This document shows, piece after piece, positions 16,148-27,926 of a stretch of DNA of 37,642 nucleotides. Under the pieces are notes generated by a model. It ran no database searches and was not told where the DNA came from. It saw only the letters and a list, made by a program, of their open reading frames with translations. The position numbers and the translations under genes were made by a program. Within the stretch, counting starts at the first letter, position 1. Each line of letters opens with the position of its first letter. The stretch is taken from contig NZ_LKEH01000021.1 in assembly GCF_001642795.1 (NCBI RefSeq), positions 89,394 to 127,035 of the forward strand, written 5' to 3'. This DNA is from Pseudomonas viridiflava. GTDB taxonomy: Bacteria; Pseudomonadota; Gammaproteobacteria; Pseudomonadales; Pseudomonadaceae.

Positions 16148-18754
16148 ATGAAGCGTGGGGAGAGGTCGTTGAAAGGCAGTCAGAACAGTCCGTCAAAACA
16201 ACCCGTATCGGCCGCCTACCCGCTGCCCGCCGCGAACATGCAATCGCTTTCCCCAGGGCTGATTCCCGCAGCTGCGGGGCTGGTTATCGCGCTGGTCGTC
16301 GCATGGCTGGGCGTCTCCAACAACCCGCAGGAGCAGGACCGACTGACTCAGGCCTGGGGCAACGGTCAGGCGCAGGCGGTCAATCTGGCGCTCAGACAGA
16401 TGAGCGCCGACACCCAGGCAGCTGCTTCCGCTCCGCAACTGGTCCAGGCCCTGCAAGGCAACGACGCTACTGCGTTGATCGCGGCGCAGGGTCGCCTGAC
16501 GCGCTGGGACGGTCTGGCGGGCGCGCGCCTCAGCCCCAAAGGCCTTGCCGACGTGGACCCGACCGGGCCACTGCCTGTGACCTATGCCACCCTCGACATG
16601 CTGAACAAGGCTGCGCGAGGCGAAACGGTTGCCCCCGAGGCGCGCAAGACCGGCGACCGCTGGCTGATCTACAGCGCAGCGCCTGTGCGCTCCGATCCTG
16701 GACAGCCGGTCAGTGGAACCCTGCTGCTGGCCTTCGATCCGCAACGCCTGATCAACGCCTTGCCGGTGATTGAAGAGGATGCCGGGCGGGTTGTGCTGAG
16801 TCAGCAGTTCGGCAACGGGCCGGCACAGATTTTCCTTGAGCGAGGCCAGGCAGACGGTGGCAGGTCATTGACTTTCGACACAGGCTATCCGGGCTGGAAG
16901 CTTGAGTTCACGCCTGGCCCGGCTTCAAAAAATTCGTCCCCGATTCTGTTTCTGTTACTGGCTGCCATCATCGCCGCAGCGGGCGTAATCCTTGGGATGT
17001 ACCGCAATGAGAGGGCTTTGCAGCGGCTCATTTGCGCTGACGCTCGTCAACTGGATCAGTTGCTTCAAGAACTCTCGAGCGGAAAAGCCGTCAAACCGTT
17101 CGGTTTGAGCCTCCCTGCCCTTGGCGGCCTGGCTCAGGCTCTGGCTCGTGTTTCGCTTCGTAATCAACCCCAGGCAATACCTGCGCTGGCTACGGGCAAG
17201 GAATACGACCCAAATATCACGACAGGCAGCGAGTCGCCCCCCATCGCTGCTCCCGGCACCGATTGGACGGACCCGCTGTTTCAAGATACCGATATTCTCG
17301 ATATCGACCTTCTCGACGAAAACCAGGACTTCCTGAGATCGGAGCATCCCATCGCTATGAACAGCCCAGCATCCGTGGCACCCAAACTCCCTGATACCAT
17401 TTTTCGCGCCTACGACATCCGTGGCGTGGTCGGGGACACCCTCAGCGCTGAGACCGCCTACTGGATCGGCCGCGCCATTGGCTCCGAGAGCCTGGCGCAG
17501 AACGAACCCAATGTCAGCGTTGGCCGCGATGGCCGCCTTTCCGGCCCCGAGCTGGTTGAACAACTGATTCAAGGCCTGCACGACAGCGGCTGCCACGTCA
17601 GCGACGTCGGCCTGGTGCCGACACCTGCGCTCTACTACGCAGCCAACGTGCTGGCAGGCAAGACCGGCGTCATGCTGACCGGCAGCCACAACCCGAAGGA
17701 CTACAACGGCTTCAAGATCGTGATCGCGGGCGACACCCTGGCCAACGAGCAGATCCAGGCGCTGCACGAGCGCATCAAGACCAACAACCTGACCTCGCAG
17801 AAAGGCAGCGTCACCCAGGTCAACATCCTCGATCGCTATCTCAAGCAGATCAAGGACGACATCGTCATGGCGCGCAAGCTCAAGGTCGTGGTCGACTGCG
17901 GCAACGGCGCAGCGGGCGTGATCGCTCCGCAACTGATCGAAGCGCTGGGTTGCGAAGTGATTTCCCTGTTCGCGGAAGTCGACGGTAACTTCCCGAACCA
18001 CCACCCGGATCCGGGCAAGCTGGAAAACCTTCAGGACCTGATCGCCAAGGTCAACGAGACTGGCGCCGATCTGGGCCTGGCTTTCGACGGTGACGGCGAC
18101 CGTGTCGGCGTCGTGACCAACAAGGGTAACGTGGTCTATCCGGACCGCCTGCTGATGCTGTTCGCGCTGGATGTACTCAAGCGCAATCCGGGTGCCGACA
18201 TCATTTTCGACGTCAAATGCACACGCCGACTGACGCCGCTGATCAGCGAACACGGTGGCCGTCCGGTCATGTGGAAAACCGGTCACTCGCTGATCAAGAA
18301 AGAAATGAAGAAAAGCGGTGCCCTGCTCGCTGGCGAAATGAGCGGCCACATCTTCTTCAAGGAGCGCTGGTTCGGTTTCGACGACGGTATCTACAGTGCG
18401 GCACGCCTGCTGGAGATTCTCAGCCAGGAGTCGACCTCCGCCGAAGACCTGTTCGAGACTTTCCCGAACGACATTTCGACACCTGAGATCAACATCAAGG
18501 TGACGGATGTAACGAAGTTCAGCATCATCGAAGCCCTTGAAAAAGACGCCCAGTGGGGCGACGCCAAACTGACCAGCATTGACGGAGTCCGCGTAGACTA
18601 TCCGAAAGGCTGGGGCCTGGTTCGCGCGTCAAACACCACTCCGGTTCTGGTGCTGCGCTTCGAAGCCGAAACCGAGGCCGAACTGCAGCGCATCAAGGAT
18701 GTGTTCCACGCCGAGCTCAAGAAAGTTGCGCCGGACCTCGATCTTCCTTTTTGA
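16148..18754 (+). CDS. algC: Phosphomannomutase/phosphoglucomutase, long membrane-anchored form
   Basis: 868-residue protein. The C-terminal ~465 residues are the classical AlgC enzyme that interconverts mannose- or glucose 6- and 1-phosphates for alginate, LPS, Psl and rhamnolipid precursors: phosphoserine in TGSHNP (S513), metal site DGDGDR (D647) and GEMSGHIFFKER. The N-terminal ~400 residues have a transmembrane segment at about 37–57 (GLIPAAAGLVIALVVAWLGV), a probably periplasmic domain of about 200 residues, a second segment near 264–285 and an acidic linker. ATG 17357 (MNSPASVAPKLPDTIFRAYD) would give the 465-residue short enzyme, with GGAG at 17341–17344 a rather long 12 nt upstream. 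I favour the long frame as real because it is open, hydrophobically patterned and preserved; whether both forms are made is unknown. Confidence 0.93.
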   Translation: MKRGERSLKGSQNSPSKQPVSAAYPLPAANMQSLSPGLIPAAAGLVIALVVAWLGVSNNPQEQDRLTQAWGNGQAQAVNLALRQMSADTQAAASAPQLVQALQGNDATALIAAQGRLTRWDGLAGARLSPKGLADVDPTGPLPVTYATLDMLNKAARGETVAPEARKTGDRWLIYSAAPVRSDPGQPVSGTLLLAFDPQRLINALPVIEEDAGRVVLSQQFGNGPAQIFLERGQADGGRSLTFDTGYPGWKLEFTPGPASKNSSPILFLLLAAIIAAAGVILGMYRNERALQRLICADARQLDQLLQELSSGKAVKPFGLSLPALGGLAQALARVSLRNQPQAIPALATGKEYDPNITTGSESPPIAAPGTDWTDPLFQDTDILDIDLLDENQDFLRSEHPIAMNSPASVAPKLPDTIFRAYDIRGVVGDTLSAETAYWIGRAIGSESLAQNEPNVSVGRDGRLSGPELVEQLIQGLHDSGCHVSDVGLVPTPALYYAANVLAGKTGVMLTGSHNPKDYNGFKIVIAGDTLANEQIQALHERIKTNNLTSQKGSVTQVNILDRYLKQIKDDIVMARKLKVVVDCGNGAAGVIAPQLIEALGCEVISLFAEVDGNFPNHHPDPGKLENLQDLIAKVNETGADLGLAFDGDGDRVGVVTNKGNVVYPDRLLMLFALDVLKRNPGADIIFDVKCTRRLTPLISEHGGRPVMWKTGHSLIKKEMKKSGALLAGEMSGHIFFKERWFGFDDGIYSAARLLEILSQESTSAEDLFETFPNDISTPEINIKVTDVTKFSIIEALEKDAQWGDAKLTSIDGVRVDYPKGWGLVRASNTTPVLVLRFEAETEAELQRIKDVFHAELKKVAPDLDLPF
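17091..17108. promoter_or_regulatory. 18-bp palindrome within algC, AlgR-box-like
   Basis: TCAAACCG TT CGGTTTGA is a perfect 8-bp inverted repeat with 2-nt centre, about 250 bp upstream of the short-form algC start. It contains CCGTTCGG, resembling the AlgR box CCGTTCGTC described for P. aeruginosa algC (7 of 9). It may be an operator for an internal promoter; being inside a reading frame, it could also be chance. Confidence 0.35.
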
Positions 18755-18782
18755 TTGCTTTCCCATTTGACTGGAGCCCTGA

Positions 18783-19688
<906 letters not shown>

Positions 19689-19709
19689 TCACATCGCCTC
19701 AGCTACAAA

Positions 19710-19743
19710 AAAGGCCCCGCCAGCAGACGCTGACGGGGCCTTT
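19710..19743. terminator. Rho-independent terminator after argB
   Basis: AAAGGCCCCGCCAGC (19710–19724) pairs with GCTGACGGGGCCTTT (19729–19743) with one mismatch and a 4-nt loop, followed by GTTTTTC. The A/T flanks let it serve the minus-strand gene too. Confidence 0.9.
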
Positions 19744-19757
19744 GTTTTTCATGCGAC

Positions 19758-20402
19758 TCAGCGGGTCAGTTGCTGCACGCGCACCCTGTCTGCTGCAAAA
19801 TCTGCCTCGGCCCTGGTGCGTGCGGCCTGATAGCCTGCGATGTCGGCCTGCAACTTTTGCTGTTGGCTGCGCAGGTCATCCAGTTGCTCGATGATCGCTT
19901 GCGGAACCGGACGCCCTGCCCGCTCCTGATCAGCGGCCTGGCCTTGAAGGGAACGCTGTTGATTGGCAAGACCCTGAATATTGCCCTGGGCAACATCGAT
20001 CAGGGTATCCAGCTCGGCCAGCTTGCGGGTTTTTACCCGGTCCACTTCTTCGACGCTGCCGTACAGGCTGAGAAGCTTCGCATTGGCCTCGGCCTGAAGT
20101 TTGGCGGCTTCGGTCTGGCGAATCTGTTCGGCAGTGGGCGCGGGCGGGATCACCTGCACCACACGGCCCCGGGCGTTGAGCACTTCGTAGCCTTTGGCGA
20201 CGTACTCGGCCGGCACACCCAGACGGTCGATGACCGTGACGCCGCGACTGTCGATGTACCGGTAAAGCCGCACCTCGGGAACGTCGGCAGCCTGCACGAT
20301 AGTGCTCGCGACCGACAGCCACAGCATCAACGCGCCCGATCCGCGTACAAGCCTCTGCAATGCGCCTGACGGGCATTGCTTCTGCGCCCGCCAGAACGGC
20401 AT
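19758..20402 (-). CDS. DUF4124-type exported protein with coiled coil
   Basis: 214-residue protein of unknown function. Residues about 20–39 (GSGALMLWLSVASTIVQAAD) look like a signal peptide, followed by a DUF4124-like VRLYRYIDSRGVTVIDRLGV segment and then a long charged, alanine- and glutamine-rich region from about 85 that is probably coiled coil (AEQIRQTEAAKLQAEANAKL, RSQQQKLQADIAGYQAARTR). It is probably periplasmic. The start codon lies 1 nt past the pyrE stop on the same strand, so the two are probably translated from one mRNA. No Shine-Dalgarno is visible at 20402; an internal ATG at the signal peptide (about 20327) is an alternative start. Confidence 0.75.
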   Translation of the reverse strand: MPFWRAQKQCPSGALQRLVRGSGALMLWLSVASTIVQAADVPEVRLYRYIDSRGVTVIDRLGVPAEYVAKGYEVLNARGRVVQVIPPAPTAEQIRQTEAAKLQAEANAKLLSLYGSVEEVDRVKTRKLAELDTLIDVAQGNIQGLANQQRSLQGQAADQERAGRPVPQAIIEQLDDLRSQQQKLQADIAGYQAARTRAEADFAADRVRVQQLTR

Positions 20403-20403
20403 G

Positions 20404-21045
20404 TCAGATACCGTACTGTGCGCGGTAGGCTTCGACAGCAGGCAGGTGCTGCTTGAGCTGAGGATCGTCAGCGAGGAATTCCAGTACCTGATTCAACGAC
20501 ACGATGCTCACCACCGGAATGCCGAAGTCGCGCTCGACTTCCTGAATGGCCGACAATTCGCCGTTGCCACGTTCCTGACGGTTGAGCGCGATCAGCACAC
20601 CCGCTGCCTTGGCGTCCTGCGCACTGATGATCTGCATGACTTCACGAATGGCGGTACCGGCCGTGATCACGTCGTCGATGATCAGAACATCACCAGCCAG
20701 CGGTGCGCCGACCAGACTGCCACCCTCGCCGTGCGCCTTGGCTTCCTTGCGGTTGAAGCACCAGGGCAGATCACGATCATGATGCTCGGCCAACGCCACA
20801 GCCGTAGCGGCTGCCAGCGGGATACCCTTGTAGGCCGGCCCGAACAGAACATCGAAGGAAATGCCGCTCTCGACCACCGCTGCAGCGTAGAAACGTCCGA
20901 GCTGCGCCAGGGCCGAGCCGCTGTTGAACAGACCGGCATTGAAGAAATATGGGCTGGTGCGTCCAGACTTGAGCGTGAACTCACCGAAGCGCAGCACGCC
21001 GCGATCTATGGCAAAACGAATGAAATCGCGTTGATACGCCTGCAT
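20404..21045 (-). CDS. pyrE: Orotate phosphoribosyltransferase
   Basis: 213-residue enzyme transferring PRPP ribose-phosphate to orotate to give OMP, the fifth step of pyrimidine synthesis. The PRPP loop is [14 protein letters not shown] (residues 119–132); [18 protein letters not shown] is the orotate-binding start and [11 protein letters not shown] the mobile region. The length is normal. It is divergent from crc, the conserved Pseudomonas layout. The leader has GAGG then a U7 tract directly before the start codon at 21045. Confidence 0.97.
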   Translation of the reverse strand: MQAYQRDFIRFAIDRGVLRFGEFTLKSGRTSPYFFNAGLFNSGSALAQLGRFYAAAVVESGISFDVLFGPAYKGIPLAAATAVALAEHHDRDLPWCFNRKEAKAHGEGGSLVGAPLAGDVLIIDDVITAGTAIREVMQIISAQDAKAAGVLIALNRQERGNGELSAIQEVERDFGIPVVSIVSLNQVLEFLADDPQLKQHLPAVEAYRAQYGI

Positions 21046-21126
21046 AAAAAAAGCCTCGAAAGCACGGATTTAGCTAATTGGGTAGAGCTCGGGTATCATA
21101 CACGCACGTGATTTTTGGGGCCATTT

Positions 21127-21906
21127 ATGCGGATCATCAGTGTGAACGTAAATGGCATTCAAGCTGCGGTCGAGCGCGGGTTGCTCAGCTGGCTGCAAGC
21201 TCAGAATGCCGACGTCATCTGCTTACAGGACACCCGCGCCTCCGCCTTTGAACTGGATGATCCAGCTTTTCAGCTGGATGGCTACTTCCTCTATGCCTGC
21301 GAAGCCGAAGTCCCCGCTCAGGGTGGCGTGGCGCTTTATTCGCGGTTGCAACCGAAGGCGGTGATCAGCGGCCTCGGCTTCGAGACAGCCGACCGCTACG
21401 GGCGTTACCTGCAAGCCGATTTCGACAAAGTCAGTATTGCAACCCTTCTCTTCCCTTCCGGGATGAACGGGGATGAAGACCTGAATCAGAAGTTCAAGCT
21501 CATGGACGACTTCGGCAAGTACATGGACAAGCAGCGCCGCAAGCGTCGCGAGTACATTTACTGCGGTTCGCTCTATGTGGCGCAGCAGAAGCTCGACATC
21601 AAGAACTGGCGCGACAGCCAGCAATCTCCTGGCTTCCTGGCGCCCGAACGCGCCTGGATGGACGAGATCGTGGGCACCATGGGCTATGTCGATGCCCTGC
21701 GTGAAGTCAGTCGCGAAGGCGATCAGTACAGCTGGTGGCCGGATAACGAACAGGCCGAGATGCTGAATCTGGGCTGGCGCTTTGACTACCAGATCCTGAC
21801 TCCAGGTCTGCGCCGCTTCGTGCGTAGCGCCCGTCTGCCTCGCCAGCCGCGCTTCTCGCAGCACGCGCCGCTGATCGTGGATTACGACTGGACCCTCACG
21901 ATCTGA
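21127..21906 (+). CDS. crc: Catabolite repression control protein
   Basis: 259-residue protein with an exonuclease III/endonuclease–exonuclease–phosphatase fold: MRIISVNVNGIQAAVERGLL, ADVICLQDTRA and a C-terminal HAPLIVDYDW. In Pseudomonas, Crc is not an active nuclease; it joins Hfq on A-rich sites of target mRNAs to block their translation while preferred carbon sources (succinate, amino acids) last. The start is ATG 21127 (MRIISVNV), giving the normal 259 residues; the frame is open 4 codons further upstream. A terminator follows at 21930. Confidence 0.97.
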   Translation: MRIISVNVNGIQAAVERGLLSWLQAQNADVICLQDTRASAFELDDPAFQLDGYFLYACEAEVPAQGGVALYSRLQPKAVISGLGFETADRYGRYLQADFDKVSIATLLFPSGMNGDEDLNQKFKLMDDFGKYMDKQRRKRREYIYCGSLYVAQQKLDIKNWRDSQQSPGFLAPERAWMDEIVGTMGYVDALREVSREGDQYSWWPDNEQAEMLNLGWRFDYQILTPGLRRFVRSARLPRQPRFSQHAPLIVDYDWTLTI

Positions 21907-21929
21907 TCGTCACGCGACACCCGAACACG

Positions 21930-21956
21930 AAAAAGCCGACTTGAAGTCGGCTTTTT
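21930..21956. terminator. Bidirectional Rho-independent terminator
   Basis: AAAAAGCCGAC (21930–21940) and GTCGGCTTTTT (21946–21956) form a perfect 11-bp stem with A and T tracts between the convergent crc and DUF4870 genes. Confidence 0.93.
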
Positions 21957-21975
21957 GCGCTGCCTGCGATTTTGC

Positions 21976-22344
21976 CTACTTCAGCAGACGCCATGTGAAC
22001 GGGTAGCGATAATCCACCCCTTCGTTGGCCTTCACGCCGGCAATGATCGTCAGCACCAGAGCACCAAGACCCACCAGCATCAACAATGCGAAGCCGATCA
22101 CCACGACCATCAGCAGGATGCTGATCGTGGCCGCAATCGCGACCGTGATCTGAAAATTGAGCGCTTCCTTGCCCTGCGCATCGATAAACGGGTCACTTTC
22201 CTTCTTCATCTGCCAAAGGATCAACGGCCCCAGCAGATTGCCGAACGGAAAGAGCATCCCGAAGAACGCAGACAAGTGACAGAACATCGCCCATTGACGG
22301 GCACTTTGAGCCGGTTTCTGCACAGGATGCTGGCTGTCACTCAT
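21976..22344 (-). CDS. DUF4870 membrane protein
   Basis: 122-residue integral membrane protein of the DUF4870 (Tic20-like) family. The start is MSDSQHPVQKPAQSARQWAM, then HLSAFFGMLFPFGNLLGPLI as the first membrane segment, DPFIDAQGKEALNFQITVAI and two further segments, ending in the usual YRYPFTWRLLK. Function unknown. The start is ATG 22344, 7 nt after GGAG; GTG 22350 is an alternative. The gene begins 18 nt downstream of rph on the same strand and so is probably cotranscribed. Confidence 0.88.
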   Translation of the reverse strand: MSDSQHPVQKPAQSARQWAMFCHLSAFFGMLFPFGNLLGPLILWQMKKESDPFIDAQGKEALNFQITVAIAATISILLMVVVIGFALLMLVGLGALVLTIIAGVKANEGVDYRYPFTWRLLK

Positions 22345-22362
22345 GGTCACGCTCCAGGATTA

Positions 22363-23085
22363 TCAGTCGGCCAGTGCGGCGCGCTGCAATTCGAACAGTT
22401 CGGTCATGCCCTTCTGCGCCAGTGCCAGCATCGCGTTCAGCTCTTCAGGCTGGAACGGCGCGCCTTCGGCGGTGCCCTGCACCTCGATGAAACCACCTGC
22501 ACTGGTCATGACCACGTTCAGGTCGGTCTCGGCAGCGGAGTCTTCCAGGTAGTCCAGATCGAGCACTGGCTCGCCCTGATACATGCCGACCGACACCGCA
22601 GCAATCATCTGCTTGAGTGGATCGCCGCCTTTCAGACCGCCACGCTTCTTGATCACTTTCAAGGCATCAGCCAGCGCAACCATCGCGCCGGTGATGGATG
22701 CGGTACGTGTACCACCGTCGGCCTGGATGACATCGCAATCGACGTACAGGGTGACATCGCCCAGCTTGGACATGTCCAGCGCAGCGCGCAGCGAACGACC
22801 GATCAGGCGCTGGATTTCCAGCGTACGGCCGCCCTGCTTGCCGCGGCTCGCTTCACGCTGGTTACGCTCGCCGGTGGCGCGCGGCAGCATGCCGTATTCG
22901 GCCGTCAACCAGCCCTGGCCCTGGCCTTTCAGGAAGCGCGGCACGCCATTCTCGACGCTGACGGTGCAGATCACCTTGGTGTCACCGAACTCAACCAGCA
23001 CAGAACCCTCGGCGTGTTTGGTGTAGTTGCGGGTGATGCGGATCGAGCGGAGCTGATCGGCGGCGCGACCACTTGGACGTTTCAT
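22363..23085 (-). CDS. rph: Ribonuclease PH
   Basis: 240-residue phosphorolytic 3'-5' exoribonuclease that trims tRNA precursors and matures other RNA 3' ends. The start is [59 protein letters not shown] and [19 protein letters not shown] are family hallmarks. The length is standard, with no sign of the C-terminal frameshift known from E. coli K-12. It is divergent from yicC across 306 bp. Confidence 0.97.
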   Translation of the reverse strand: MKRPSGRAADQLRSIRITRNYTKHAEGSVLVEFGDTKVICTVSVENGVPRFLKGQGQGWLTAEYGMLPRATGERNQREASRGKQGGRTLEIQRLIGRSLRAALDMSKLGDVTLYVDCDVIQADGGTRTASITGAMVALADALKVIKKRGGLKGGDPLKQMIAAVSVGMYQGEPVLDLDYLEDSAAETDLNVVMTSAGGFIEVQGTAEGAPFQPEELNAMLALAQKGMTELFELQRAALAD

Positions 23086-23263
23086 CTGGGATACCTGTAC
23101 TGAGACGGAAAACTGCCGAGCATTATAGAGGCCATCGTCCGGACAGGGCATCTCTTAAAGTCGGCGCCGCCCGACCGCCAAGGCTGAAAGGCTCTGAAAC
23201 GGGGCTTTGAGCCACTATTCGTGCAGGCAAAAAAAGTCTTGCACGGTTTGTCACACTGCCGGA

Positions 23264-23293
23264 TTGGGAGCCTGCGCCGCACTGCGCTACAAT
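23264..23293 (+). promoter_or_regulatory. Candidate sigma-70 promoter for yicC–gmk
   Basis: TTGGGA (23264–23269), 18-bp spacer, TACAAT (23288–23293), about 100 bp upstream of yicC. The 306-bp gap 23086–23391 between rph and yicC holds little else of note apart from GTGCA (23221–23225) with TGCAC downstream. Confidence 0.5.
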
Positions 23294-23391
23294 CCTGCGC
23301 CTTTGCAGCCTGTCGGCTTTCACGACACCCACGGCAGCTGTCCGCCCCATGAGCGGACTCGACCGCCCGGACTGAATCAAGAGGTATTCCC

Positions 23392-24889
<1,498 letters not shown>

Positions 24890-24948
24890 TCGGGACGTTT
24901 CAACGCGGCAGACTGCAGGTCAGACAAAGACCGTTTGTGGCATGCCGC

Positions 24949-24978
24949 TTGCTGCTTGCAGCAGTCCGCTTGTAAACT
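24949..24978 (+). promoter_or_regulatory. Candidate promoter for rpoZ–spoT
   Basis: TTGCTG (24949–24954), 18-bp spacer, TAAACT (24973–24978), 59 bp upstream of rpoZ. A 6-bp inverted repeat TGCTGC-TT-GCAGCA (24950–24963) overlaps the -35 box, which could be an operator. Confidence 0.5.
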
Positions 24979-25036
24979 ACCGAGTCCGCTCGCCCATCCG
25001 GGCACCGCGCATACGCATTTGCTACGAGGAATACCC

Positions 25037-25300
25037 ATGGCCCGCGTGACCGTTGAAGACTGCCTAGAACACGTCGATAACCGCTTCGAGCTGGTCATGC
25101 TCGCTACCAAGCGTTCGCGTCAACTCGCCACCGGCGGCAAAGAGCCGAAGCTGGCGTGGGAAAACGACAAGCCTACCGTCGTGGCCCTGCGTGAAATCGC
25201 GGCCGGCCTGATGGATTATGCCGTTATTGCAGAAGCCGAAATCGTTGAAGATGAACCATTGTTCGCAGCGTTCGAGGACGAGTCCAACGAGGCCGTCTAA
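25037..25300 (+). CDS. rpoZ: DNA-directed RNA polymerase omega subunit
   Basis: 87-residue omega subunit, which helps fold and hold the beta' subunit and forms part of the ppGpp site 1 on RNA polymerase. [51 protein letters not shown] are invariant features. ATG 25037 follows GAGGA. It is the first gene of the rpoZ–spoT operon. Confidence 0.98.
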   Translation: MARVTVEDCLEHVDNRFELVMLATKRSRQLATGGKEPKLAWENDKPTVVALREIAAGLMDYAVIAEAEIVEDEPLFAAFEDESNEAV

Positions 25301-25360
25301 GCCTATGCCGGGTCGACGTAGTACGGCGCAGGGTAAAAGCCATCGGCAGGGGGTAGCGCC

Positions 25361-27466
25361 TTGCCGAGCATAGACGCCCTCGCCGACAGACTGTCGGCCT
25401 ACCTCGGCAAGGACCAGGTCAATCTGGTCCGCCGAGCGTATTTCTACGCCGAACAAGCCCACGATGGTCAGCGCCGTCGAAGCGGCGAAGCCTACGTCAC
25501 GCATCCTCTTGCGGTGGCGAATATTCTTGCCGACATGCACATGGACCATCAGAGCCTGATGGCGGCGATGCTGCATGACGTGATCGAAGACACCGGGATT
25601 GCCAAGGAAGCGCTCAGCGCACAGTTTGGCGAAACCGTGGCCGAACTGGTCGATGGGGTCAGCAAACTGACCCAGATGAACTTCGAGACCAAAGCCGAAG
25701 CACAGGCCGAGAACTTCCAGAAAATGGCCATGGCCATGGCGCGCGACATTCGCGTGATCCTGGTCAAGCTCGCCGACCGCCTGCACAACATGCGCACTCT
25801 GGAAGTCCTTTCCGGTGAAAAGCGCCGCCGCATCGCGAAAGAAACCCTCGAAATCTACGCACCCATTGCCAACCGCCTGGGCATGCACAGCGTGCGTATC
25901 GAATTCGAGGACCTGGGCTTCAAGGCCATGTACCCGATGCGTTCCTCGCGGATCAATCAGGCGGTCAAGCGCGCCCGAGGCAATCGCAAGGAACTGGTCA
26001 ACAAGATCGAAGAGTCCCTGAGCCATTGCCTTGCCGTCGACGGCATCGAGGGCGATGTCAGCGGGCGACAGAAGCACCTGTACGGCATCTACAAGAAGAT
26101 GCGCGGCAAGCGTCGGGCCTTTAACGAGATCATGGACGTTTACGCGTTCCGCATCATCGTCGACAAGGTAGACACCTGCTATCGCGTGCTGGGCGCTGTG
26201 CATAATCTGTACAAACCGTTGCCCGGCCGTTTCAAGGATTACATCGCAATTCCCAAGGCCAACGGCTACCAGTCGCTGCACACCACCTTGTTCGGCATGC
26301 ACGGTGTGCCCATCGAAATCCAGATCCGCACCCGCGAAATGGAAGAGATGGCCAACAACGGGATCGCGGCGCACTGGCTGTACAAATCCAGCGACGATGA
26401 ACAGCCCAAGGGTACGCATGCCCGTGCCCGTCAGTGGGTCAAGGGCGTGCTGGAAATGCAGCAGCGTGCCGGCAACTCGCTGGAATTCATCGAGAGCGTC
26501 AAGATCGACCTGTTCCCGGACGAGGTCTACGTCTTCACGCCCAAGGGCCGGATCATGGAGCTGCCCAAAGGCTCCACGGCCGTGGACTTCGCTTATGCGG
26601 TTCACACCGACGTCGGCAACAGCTGCATCGCCTGCCGGATCAATCGCCGACTGGCGCCGCTCTCGGAACCGCTGCAGAGCGGTTCGACCGTCGAGATCGT
26701 CAGCGCACCCGGCGCACGCCCCAACCCGGCCTGGCTGAACTTCGTTGTCACCGGCAAGGCGCGCACGCACATTCGCCACGCCCTGAAGCTGCAACGCCGC
26801 TCCGAATCCATCAGCCTGGGCGAACGCCTGCTGAACAAGGTCCTCAATGGCTTCGAAAGCAGCCTGGACAAGATTCCTGCCGAGCGCGTGCAACTGGCCT
26901 TGAACGAATACCGCGTGGAAGTGCTGGAAGACCTGCTCGAAGACATCGGACTGGGCAATCGCATGGCCTACGTCGTTGCCCGCCGCCTGCTGGGCGAGGG
27001 CGATCAATTGCCGAGCCCGGAAGGTCCGCTGGCGATTCGCGGCACCGAAGGCCTGGTGCTGAGCTACGCCAAGTGTTGCACGCCGATACCGGGCGATCCG
27101 ATCGTGGGCCACCTGTCTGCGGGCAAGGGCATGGTCGTGCACCTGGACAACTGCCGCAACATCAGCGAAATCCGCCACAACCCGGAAAAATGCATCCAGC
27201 TGTCTTGGGCCAAGGATGTGACCGGCGAATTCAATGTCGAGCTGCGTGTCGAACTGGAACATCAGCGTGGCCTGATCGCCTTGCTGGCCAGCAGCGTCAA
27301 CGCCGCCGACGGCAACATCGAAAAAATCAGCATGGACGAGCGCGATGGCCGCATCAGTGTGGTCCAGCTCGTCGTCAGCGTGCACGACCGTGTGCATCTG
27401 GCCCGCGTGATCAAGAAACTACGTGCACTGACCGGGGTCACACGCATCACCCGGATGCGCTCGTAG
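25361..27466 (+). CDS. spoT: Bifunctional (p)ppGpp synthetase/hydrolase
   Basis: 701-residue RelA/SpoT homologue. The N-terminal HD hydrolase has HDVIEDT at about residue 72 and [11 protein letters not shown]; the synthetase domain has [20 protein letters not shown] from R290, the RxKD form of bifunctional enzymes. TGS domain about 387–445 ([20 protein letters not shown]), the conserved cysteine pair at about 572–573 ([11 protein letters not shown]) and a C-terminal ACT domain from about 627 are all present. The start is TTG 25361 with AGGGGG at 25348–25353; it gives the 701 residues I recall for P. aeruginosa SpoT. It controls the stringent response under carbon, iron and fatty-acid limitation. 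Confidence 0.97.
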   Translation: MPSIDALADRLSAYLGKDQVNLVRRAYFYAEQAHDGQRRRSGEAYVTHPLAVANILADMHMDHQSLMAAMLHDVIEDTGIAKEALSAQFGETVAELVDGVSKLTQMNFETKAEAQAENFQKMAMAMARDIRVILVKLADRLHNMRTLEVLSGEKRRRIAKETLEIYAPIANRLGMHSVRIEFEDLGFKAMYPMRSSRINQAVKRARGNRKELVNKIEESLSHCLAVDGIEGDVSGRQKHLYGIYKKMRGKRRAFNEIMDVYAFRIIVDKVDTCYRVLGAVHNLYKPLPGRFKDYIAIPKANGYQSLHTTLFGMHGVPIEIQIRTREMEEMANNGIAAHWLYKSSDDEQPKGTHARARQWVKGVLEMQQRAGNSLEFIESVKIDLFPDEVYVFTPKGRIMELPKGSTAVDFAYAVHTDVGNSCIACRINRRLAPLSEPLQSGSTVEIVSAPGARPNPAWLNFVVTGKARTHIRHALKLQRRSESISLGERLLNKVLNGFESSLDKIPAERVQLALNEYRVEVLEDLLEDIGLGNRMAYVVARRLLGEGDQLPSPEGPLAIRGTEGLVLSYAKCCTPIPGDPIVGHLSAGKGMVVHLDNCRNISEIRHNPEKCIQLSWAKDVTGEFNVELRVELEHQRGLIALLASSVNAADGNIEKISMDERDGRISVVQLVVSVHDRVHLARVIKKLRALTGVTRITRMRS

Positions 27467-27491
27467 GCAATCCCATTCGCAGGAGTTCTTC

Positions 27492-27872
27492 ATGACCAAG
27501 ACTGTCATCACCAGTGAAAAAGCCCCGGCGGCCATCGGCCCTTACTCGCAGGCGATCAAGGCTGGCAATACCGTCTACATGTCCGGCCAGATCCCTCTGG
27601 ACCCGAAAACCATGGAGCTGGTCGACGGCATCGAAGCCCAGATCACCCAAGTCTTCGAAAACCTGAAGTCCGTCGCTGAAGCGGCTGGCGGTTCGTTCAA
27701 GGACATCGTCAAGCTGAACATCTTCCTGACCGACCTGGGCCATTTTGCCAAGGTCAACGAGATCATGGGCACCTACTTCGCACAGCCTTACCCGGCGCGT
27801 GCAGCCATCGGCGTTGCCGCACTGCCACGTGGTGCGCAGGTCGAGATGGACGCGATTCTCGTCATCGAATAA
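27492..27872 (+). CDS. ridA: RidA-family enamine/imine deaminase
   Basis: 126-residue trimeric RidA (YjgF/YER057c) protein that hydrolyses reactive 2-aminoacrylate-type enamines formed by PLP dehydratases such as IlvA. The catalytic arginine is R103 in [40 protein letters not shown] is the family N-terminus. The gene follows spoT by 25 nt with an AGGAG Shine-Dalgarno, the normal location in Pseudomonas. Confidence 0.96.
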   Translation: MTKTVITSEKAPAAIGPYSQAIKAGNTVYMSGQIPLDPKTMELVDGIEAQITQVFENLKSVAEAAGGSFKDIVKLNIFLTDLGHFAKVNEIMGTYFAQPYPARAAIGVAALPRGAQVEMDAILVIE

Positions 27873-27926
27873 ATCCCCCAGCGGAGCGTTGCTGCGTTCC
27901 GCTCTCCCTGAAGGAAGGAATCTGTT

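Noticed and set aside
17374..17392. TGGCACCC near the short-form algC start as a sigma-54 -24 box.
   Set aside because: No TTGC follows at the required distance and it lies downstream of the internal ATG.
25064..27397. A 777-codon minus-strand open frame opposite spoT, and similar long frames opposite the PLD, DppA-like and recG genes.
   Set aside because: These are the usual antisense frames in GC-rich genes with strong third-position bias; composition is His/Gln/Arg-rich and without domains, and the sense genes are certain.
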